Of a DNA stretch of 64,000 bases, positions 55,733 to 64,000 are shown one piece after another. The notes below the pieces were generated by a model. That model did no database searches. It was given only the letters and a program-made list of their open reading frames with translations, and was not told where the DNA came from. Source of the stretch: Cranoglanis bouderius (lineage: Eukaryota; Chordata; Actinopteri; Siluriformes; Cranoglanididae); NCBI GenBank assembly GCA_023630585.1, contig CM042562.1, positions 5,534,684-5,598,683 on the forward strand, given 5' to 3'. Numbering within the stretch: the first letter of the stretch is position 1; every line of letters begins with the position of its first letter. A program made the translations under genes and the position numbers.

Positions 55733-57133
55733 CAGTGGGGGAAAAAAGTATTTGATCCCCTGCTGATTTTGTACATTTGCCCACTGACAAAGAAATGATC
55801 AGTCTATAATTTTAATGGTAGGTGTATTTTAACAGTGAGAGACAGAATAACAACAAAAAAAATCCAGAAAAACACATTTCAAAAAAGTTATAAATTGATT
55901 TGCATTTTAATGAGTGAAATAAGTATTTGATCCCCTATAAATCAGCAAGATTTCTGGATCCCAGGTGTCTTTTACACAGGTAATGAACTGAGATTAGGAG
56001 CACTCTCTTAAAGGGAGTGCTCCTAATCTCAGTTTGTTACCTATAAAAAGACACCTGTCCACAGAAGCAATCAATCAATCAGATTCCAAACTCTCCACCA
56101 TGGCCAAGACCAAAGAGCTGTCCAAGGATGTCAGGGACAAGATTGTAGACCTACACAAGGCTGGAATGGGCTACAAGACCATCGCCAAGCAGCTTGGTGA
56201 GAAGGTGACAACAGTTGGTGCGATTTGTCGCAAATAGAAGAAACTGTCAGGCTCCTTCAGTCTGGGGCTCCATGCAAGATCTCACCTCGTGGAGTTTCAA
56301 TGATCATGAGAACGGTGAGGAATCAGCCCAGAACTACACGGGAGGATCTTGTTAATGATCTCAAGGCAGCTGGGACCATAGTCACCAAGAAAACAATTGG
56401 TAACACACTACGCCGTGAAGGACTGAAATCTTGCAGCACCCACAAGGTCCCCCTGCTCAAGAAAGCACATGTACAGGCCCGTCTGAGGTTTGCCTGAATG
56501 ATTCAGAGGAGAACTGGGTGAAAGTGTTGTGGTCAAGTGTGGTCAGATCTCTTTGGCCTCAACTCAACTCGCCGTGTTTGGAGGAGGAGGAATGCTGACT
56601 ATGACCCCATCATAACAGTCATAACACCATCCCCACCGTCAAATATGGAGGTGGGAACATTATGCTTTGGGGGTGTTTTTCTGCTAAGGGGACAGGACAA
56701 CTGCACCGCATCAAAGGGACGATGGACGGGGCCATGTACCGTCAAATCTTGGGTGAGAACCTCCTTCCCTCAGCCAGGGCATTGAAAATGACCTTAATGA
56801 CTTGGGGAGGATCTGCAAAGAGGAGTGGGACAAAATCCCTCCTGAGATGTGTGCAAACCTGGTGGCCAACTACAAGAAATGTCTGACCTCTGTGATTGCC
56901 AACAAGGGTTTTGCCACCAAGTACTAAGTCAAAGGGGTCAAATACTTATTTCCCTCATTAAAATGCAAATCAATTTATAATTTTTTTGAAATGTGTTTTT
57001 CTGGATTTTTTTGTTGTTATTCTGTCTCTCACTGTTAAAATACACCTACCATTAAAATTATAGACTGATCATTTCTTTGTCAGTGGGCAAATGTGCAAAA
57101 TCAGCAGGGGATCAAATACTTTTTTCCCCACTG
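55733..57133 (+). mobile_element. Tc1-like element, 1.4 kb, with internal deletion in the catalytic domain
   Basis: Perfectly recognisable arms (CAGTGGGGGAAAAAAGTATT and its reverse at the right) are bordered by TA. The transposase starts at ATG 56100: MAKTKELSKDVRDKIVDLHK, AGMGYKTIAKQLGEKVTTVG, a stop at about 56235, then NQPRTTREDLVNDLKAAGTI, MLWGCFSAKGTGQLHRIKGT and ENLLPSARALKM. There it jumps to a frame-shifted C-terminus (near 56800), so the DNDPKHT and NPIENLW blocks are deleted. An 18-bp hairpin lies in the 5' part. Confidence 0.9.
55988..56032. other. Perfect 18-bp hairpin in the 5' part of the Tc1 element
   Basis: CTGAGATTAGGAGCACTC and its exact complement at 56015-56032 are separated by nine bases. 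It lies upstream of the transposase start. The sister copy at 29871-30842 keeps only one arm. Confidence 0.9.
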
Positions 57134-59652
57134 TAGCTATTACATCAAAAGAAAAGAGAACCCTGCTGTAGAGGGCACATTTCTTAAAGTTTTCTTACTA
57201 GACATACTTTTTAGAGTTTGAGATATAACTTTGACTATGAACTAGTTAATTAGATGTTTGCTGGCAACATTTTACAATTCGGGTACATGAAATAACTTTA
57301 ATAAATACAAGATTTAATGCACAAGGAATCATAACTGCATGCGTTTAGCATTATGAATATGCACAAGATAATAATATCTCATACATGCTGAAGGAGAGAG
57401 GTGGTAGAAGCACAGCAGTTCAGTATCTGCTATAGGCACGGCCAGCACATTCATATAGGTGAACCAGGAATTGACTAGGGGCACTTAATCATGAAGAGAC
57501 AAATTTCCCATGCTATTTTAAAAAACCTGATTGCAGAGCTTGTAATTTTATCAAGCCCTGTGTGAGCATGCTCTATAAGCACAAAGAATGGCAATAATTG
57601 TGTCAGTCACCACTCAGGCTGCCCCTGCCCCAGTCACAATGACCTTGTCAAGGTCCATGGCAGGGGTCAGAATATATGCACACACAGTTAAGACAGACAA
57701 ACAGTCAGGCAAAGATCAAAACCAGAAACTATGTGAATGCAACAACAGAATTAGACCCTAGACCCTTGTTCATAACTGCAGTAAAAAAAAAAAAAAAATT
57801 AAAAATTAAAAAAAATAAAAAAAACACATTACACCAAGGCATGCTATTTAAACAAAGCCTAGTCAAGTTTTATACAAAGTCTAGGATTGCAACATAACAG
57901 GATATTTGTTAGACAAACTAGACACAATGAGACATGTGGCATGGCTCTCACAATGATCGGGAAGCTTGGAAAACCCATAGTTGGTGCAGGGGTGAGGAAT
58001 AACGGGGAAAACAAGAGGTTTCTGATAAGCATCAGTGTGGCATATGTTATATGAAGTGTTCCATTTATTCTTTTTTAAGGTTCTGTTAACTTCTGTTTAT
58101 TCTCATTATCTGTAATGCAGGAGATGGGATATTATATGTATGTTTCTACTATTGCTTTACAAGCTATGAGATGGAAATGTTAGTTACAAATATGTTAATC
58201 TGAAAAGATTATGGGTGGTGGTTTTGGTTGAAGAAGTGTGATTGTCTGATTAAATCTAAAAAAAAACATGGTCTGAAGGTTAATGAGAAATTCAACTCAA
58301 AGGAATTCATAGAAATTTCATAGAATATCATATTTAAAACAAAAAAGCTAAAAACTAAAAACATAGGGCCTATAATTAAAATATCATATTGATCAGTATT
58401 ACGTTTAAAAATATTAGTGTTTATCCATAGTTTTATATGCTGAATGGATGGTATAAGGCTAGTCATGGTATGGATGTGGAGGATTACTTTCTTACATAAA
58501 TCTGGGTATCATCAGTTTAACCTGAGATTATGAGGCCACATACTGTAATGTGACCCAAGAGTAACAGGTAAATAATAATAAATAGTGAGCCAAGTACTGA
58601 TCCCGGAGAACACCGTAAGCTACAGTAGCAGTGGTAATATTTGTGTTTGCCGATTGGGAAACAATTATGTCTTTAGTACAATAAGATTAGAAACAGGAAA
58701 CGCTAAGTGTGTAACTGTAATAGCTGAGAGACGGGAAATGAGTATTTCACAATTTACCATATTAAAGACAACACTGAAATCCAGAAGGGTTAGAATGTTG
58801 ATGGTTCCAGAGTCAGCAGAGAGGAGAAGATCATTTAAGGCATGTAAAGGTGTGGTCTTATTACTGTGTAATGTTCAGAAGCCGGGCTGAAAAGGTTAAA
58901 AATTATTATTATTTATGGTTTAATACCTGTGAAGCTACAGCTTTTTCCAACAGTTTAGGCAGGAAAGGTAGATTAGAAATGGGTCAAATGTTTTTCAGTA
59001 AGGCAGGGTCAAGATCAGGTTTCTTAAGGATGGGTGTGCCGTTTGAGTTTTAAGAGCAGTAGAGACATAATCTCAAATAAGCAACATGTTAATGAGATAA
59101 CAGATGGAAGCAGGGATGACAGAGAGGCAGGAAAATGCATTCGATTTTAGAGATGAGATAAAAGATTGTGCTTGGTTCATTAAGAGAAAAAGCAGTTAAG
59201 AGTTTTTATTAAGAGGCTTTATGAAGTTCACTTTGTTTGTGTGAAGGGTGACTGTATGGAGATACTAATATATTTTACTATTTTTCCTATTAAAGAAGTT
59301 GAAAAAAAAAGCAGCACAGTACCAAACTAGAGACTGCAGCTGGGGATGTTAAAACAGTTTGATAATAACAGTAAAGCTTTGGGTATGAATCCAGTTCCAT
59401 TGATTATGGAGGAAAACTATAATTAACTGGTAAGACCATATATGTTTAATATGGTGCTCTTGAATGGCTGAGTATATGAGAATGTCATCAATAAACTACA
59501 ACATGTTTGTTCAAACAATGTTTGTTCATGCCATGGAGCACATCACAAGTGCCTGAAAAGACAGAAGGCACATTACTTAGCTCGTACAGCATTACTTGAT
59601 ATTTGTACTGCTACTAAAAGTGGTTTTAATTCCCCCCTCAGACATGTATAAG

Positions 59653-59760
<108 letters not shown>

Positions 59761-60721
59761 TTCACTTAGAAAATATATTTCACTTAGAAAATATTTCCTT
59801 AGCTGTTGTATGGCTACAGATACTAAATGCTATATTTGATTGCAGTACCATTAAGGTCTCTTTCTTCTTTACAAAAAAAAAATCTGGAGACTTGGAGTGT
59901 CTGATAAACCCCTGCTAGAGGGATTTCATGGCTTTGGTTTCAGCAGCAGAGGGGGTAGATATGGTTTCGTGGAGTCCTGCCAGCCTGGAATTCAATGACA
60001 CAGTCTCCAAGACTATGTGGAGGGAAATATGGCTTTTCTATTAGTGAACACCTCCTGTGAACCTCGTAGCGCTTGGAAATGTCTGTCAGGAGGTATGAAT
60101 GGGGACCAAGTAACAAATCTCTCTTTTTTAAATAGACCCTCATGGTTTTAAAGCTATGAGAGTCCCAGCATAACCGTATGTGACATTGGTGGTGATTTTG
60201 ACTGCCATATGATCTAGCATGGAATTTCCAGCTCCAGTGTTTATGGAGGGACAGAAAGACAAATCACTACAGAGCATTGTTACCGGTAACTAAGACTGAG
60301 ATGTAGATACATCATAGCTTACCCCAGGTGAAGGCATAACAATTCATAGTAGGGATAGAATGAGATTTGACACAACAGCTCAAAGGCTTGCAGATTGGTA
60401 AACAAATCCCTGCTATTTTTCCTATATAATTTCTCTGTGTGTGCGCACATTTCTGGCACTGCCTTCTGGCTCTTAAAATAACTACTCAAAAAACTTTCAT
60501 TCAAGGTGCAACACATAGCCCTAGGATACTGACTCCAAAGCTTTTTGTGTCAGTTGATCACTGACTGTTATGAAGACTTGGCACTCATTGCTCACTGCAT
60601 TCATCTCAGTTCACTTTAATTTTAAAAAGCCACATCACCATTTACATAATTTACATCTATACACTATAATTTACATAGTTACATAAGTCATTAAATAAAG
60701 TCCAGTAATAACAAGAAAAAC

Positions 60722-60743
60722 CCTCAGGCTAATTAGCTTGAGG
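60722..60743. other. Near-perfect 22-bp palindrome
   Basis: CCTCAGGCTAATTAGCTTGAGG equals its reverse complement except for one mismatched pair, with TAATTA at its core. Confidence 0.85.
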
Positions 60744-61129
60744 AATTGTGGACAACAGCAAAATCATAAAATTTCCCTAGAGAACTTACTGCCTTTGCTG
60801 ACAGGGGAAGACACCACAATTTGAGAGGTTCTTTATATTCTGTCCAAAGCATCAGGCAAAAATTTGTGTGAATCTCCACACATGTGAGCCCGCTCTTTCT
60901 GTTCAACTTTTATATTTCTGTATTCAGTCGATCAGCAGATATCCATAATTTCACATTTTCCATAATTCCCAGTTGTATATGTTGAAACAAAAGCAACAGA
61001 AGTTATAATAATATTAAGGTATTTCCAGAGGTTTTACTCAGGTATGTTCAGATCAAACTGTGATGACAAATGGGGGCCAGAAGATTTCATCATCCCATGT
61101 TTACTTTTTTGGAGGAATGTTAATGGACA

Positions 61130-61652
61130 GGGTTGGGAAGGTTACTTTAAAAATGTATTCCGTTACAGTTACAAATTACTTCATAAAAAAATTTAATCAG
61201 TAACATAATCCAAGTATCACAATATGAAAGAAATGTAATCTGATTATTTTTGGGTTACTTCAAGGTCACATATGTAAATAAAGTTAAGAGAAAAGCAATA
61301 TGATCTAAAATACTTTTATTTAGGGCTTATTTTAGAGCTTAAAAACATGTTCAGTGTTTACATTTGTTTTAATAAAATAATACATTTGTTGCTTGTGTGA
61401 GTCACAACTGGCAGGAGAGAACCAGAAGTATAATCCTGCAGCTGTCTATATTGTGTTATGTCAAAAGATTAATTTCTTTGGTTTTAAATGAAAACAATTG
61501 TAATCCTGATAGTATTCCCTTTTTCTTTTTTTTTGTACCTGTAATCTGATTACGTTATTTTTTGACGTAACTATAATGGATCACAGTTACCAGGTTTTTT
61601 GTATACTGATTATGTAACACTGTTACATGTATTGTGTTACTCCCCAAGCCTG
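61130..61652. mobile_element. hAT-type MITE with 8-bp target duplication
   Basis: The element runs from CAGGGTTGGGAAGGTTAC to GTGTTACTCCCCAAGCCTG, inverted ends of the CAGGGTTGGGgAGTAAC type, and is bordered by an exact TTAATGGA duplication (61122-61129, 61653-61660). It is 523 bp and lacks a transposase. Confidence 0.88.
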
Positions 61653-61660
61653 TTAATGGA

Positions 61661-61847
61661 TGACCTTAAGCCTGACTTTTGATCTTGGTTGACATTTCAT
61701 GTCAAAATGACAAATGTTTTATAATAGACTGGGAAAAAATTTAGCTTAGTTTCCCATCATTTTTGCATCTGTTTACAGAATAAATCCACACAATTAAAGA
61801 TACAGAACCTTGTTTGGGAAGCCTCATGTGAGACAGAATGTTTTAAA

Positions 61848-61881
<34 letters not shown>

Positions 61882-64000
61882 AAGGTATTTTACCTGCTGG
61901 AATAGGCTGGTGACACTTGCAAAAATCACTTGGTAAAAGTATTTATCTTGGACCCTTTCTCTTCCTCCTCATCCTCCTCTCTTAGACTGTTTGAATTGGG
62001 TTAATTGGGACTAACCAAACCCAGACATGAATCTCTGTATTGGTCTTGGAGCTAAGCCTGCAGAAGTCCTCTCACGCTCTTCCATCATCCACATCCCATG
62101 CTGGATCTCTGTGGTGAACTTGGACAGCAAGAAGGATATCTGATCAACACAGCCTGCAGACTACTTCCCATTAAAATTCTAATTCTACCTTTAACAAACA
62201 CAACTTTTTAGACTCTACTTTCTTTTTGTTTGCTATGCTGACTTGTGTGAGTTTTGTGTGAAATGCTTGGAACCCTCACTGTGCTTGAGGTTTGCAAGGA
62301 AGAAAAGTATATAGGTAAAAGTCTCAAAATGATTAGTTGTTATATTCGAAAGTCTTTCACTTCATTTTGAATAGATAGTTAATGTACAGCCATTAACTGA
62401 CACTTGCACCTGAGGAGCTGATAAAAAAGGAAATAAGGTGTCATTGCAGTTATCGTCTAAATTAGAACTTCTGTATTAGAGCTTAAATGTTTAATAGAGA
62501 ACTGTTGCAGTGCTGAGATTGGGAGGCTGGTTGCATTACCTCAGCCAGATGTGAATTCTGATTTACAGGGAGGCAAAGGAACATTCCTGTGGAAAAAGGC
62601 TGGAGATGGTGAGTCATAGCCTTCATACCCTGACTCACCCATGCTGAGAATAGTGATAGAGGCACACTCAGAGCCTGAAAAATGACTATGGAGAAAGTGA
62701 ATCAAATATACACTACAAATCATGCAACCAAACTTACATAAACTGATTGATGGTACAAAGTTTGCAGACGTGTACATCTACGCACTAAAAATCTAGAGGA
62801 CAAAAAACAAAGTCTTCTTCCCGTCTCTCAACACAGTGCGTGGAAAACAAATCCCTGAAGTGCATCTACTGAAGCCAAACATTCAATGCTTCCTGCAGTG
62901 ATGCCCAGCTCTCCTTACTATGACTGACAGCTCTCTCCAGGATTTTATGCATTGGTGAGAATAAAGAAAAGAGGCTCTGCTCCACTATTCACCAGTAAAC
63001 TCTTCAGTGCGCTTACCAGCCTTGCGGGAGTCTGCATCACACCTGGATATTATGTATGTGGTCACACATCGCAAGTGTTTATCGGTATCAGTTTGACAGT
63101 ATGTCCTGCACAAATCAAAATTCGGGTTATATTTGTCTGCCCTTACCTGAATCGGATGATTAAGGTTGGGTAAAAGCTGAACGTGAAATAGATTAGCAGT
63201 CTGAACCTTCAATTTAGGTAAGACCCACAATAATTAGATTTAATGGGAAAGAAAAAAAGAAGAATGAGGGTTTGGTTTGTGCAGCTGTTTTCCCTGGCTC
63301 AGGCTGGGCTCTCCAAGCAAAGACAAGAGAAAACATATGCATGGCTTCTCATTTTATTCATGTGAACATCAATACTGTCTTCTTAATGTCTTCAATTAGA
63401 ATCACTGCTTTCCCCATCCTACTTCACTGCCATGTGTGTGAAGAATGTCCATAAAGCCATTTAGACCTTTAAAAAAACATTAGGATTTCAAAGCATCAGC
63501 CTTTCTCTTTAAGAAACTCTTCTCCCCTGCTCATTAACAAGGTTACATCTGCAGTTACATTTATTTCCTGCCAAAATCATGGTATTATTCAATTAAACCT
63601 GAGGTCGTGGTGGAGGAATAGCATTCTTTTTCATTCTTTCATGCAAATTTTAGATGATAAAGTGAGTGAAAATACATAATTTCCCAAATGTCCTACCAAC
63701 AATGGTATCCCATGTAGAATTCAAAGCAAATCATTTGTTCAGGTCATAATTTTATATAATTGACCATTCCAAATGTTCAGAGCCAGAATGGGACTTTCAG
63801 TGGTAACCTGCTGCAAAACAAGTACTTACATTCACATGCAATTTTTTACTCTGGTTTTTTTTTTTATTTTTTTTTTTTGGTCCCTTTTTCTCTGAGTTTA
63901 TCAGTATTCAGCTTGAGTTGGTTCTATAGTTTTTGAAGCATGCTTGGGCTTTTACAAGGTGCTATTTACTATTATTTACTATTCCTTCTTCTTCTTCTTC
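61661..64000. other. Gene-free stretch to window end
   Basis: No gene was seen. A complex block at 63470-63660, with an octamer-like ATGCAAAT, might be conserved non-coding DNA. The window ends in a short CTT repeat. Confidence 0.45.
61852..61879. repeat. A28 homopolymer run
   Basis: There are 28 consecutive A residues. Confidence 0.95.

Overview
This window is vertebrate nuclear DNA, almost certainly from a teleost fish. It is AT-rich, its genes are split into many small exons with GT-AG introns, and it is crowded with decayed Tc1/mariner elements, hAT-type MITEs and long CA/GT microsatellites. The species cannot be fixed from sequence alone; the Tc1 density would suit a catfish or another ostariophysan, but that is a guess.

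Two complete protein-coding genes are present, both on the minus strand. (1) kcnk1 (TWIK-1 two-pore-domain potassium channel) has three coding exons between 11801 and 5815, giving a 334-residue protein. (2) thbs2 (thrombospondin-2) has 20 coding exons between 48251 and 36748. With the splice sites I assigned, every exon phase joins and the product is 1181 residues. Its domains run signal peptide, laminin-G-like N domain, coiled coil, vWC, three TSP type-1 repeats, three EGF-like modules, calcium-binding type-3 repeats and the C-terminal lectin-like domain. The two gene bodies lie about 25 kb apart in the same orientation.

Layout. 1-1173: non-autonomous Tc1 carrying a nested MITE. About 1984-2091: possible first coding exon of the next minus-strand gene, with slc35f3 as the synteny-based candidate. 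3160-3550: mariner fossil. 5640-11801: kcnk1, with a 1.4 kb Tc1 in intron 1. 12-25 kb: intergenic DNA with Tc1 fossils at 13.8-19.7 kb and an unidentified pair of exon-like segments at 23.3-24.2 kb. 25-34.2 kb: a pile of DNA transposons, including a hAT-like MITE with target duplication and a composite region (28.4-31.8 kb) with a recurring GTAACAGGACTGAG motif and an exon-like segment encoding a WNFFEASHGKGAPDGVG peptide that runs straight into a CA array. 35-49 kb: thbs2 with its 3' flank and 5' exon. 49-64 kb: no gene seen, only Tc1 fossils, a hAT MITE with an 8-bp target duplication, and microsatellites.

The two genes do not form a functional unit: one encodes a membrane potassium leak channel and the other a secreted matricellular calcium-binding glycoprotein. 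No tRNA, rRNA, CRISPR array or operon-like arrangement was seen. The least explained parts of the window are the 28.4-31.8 kb composite region and the orphan exon pair at 23.3-24.2 kb.
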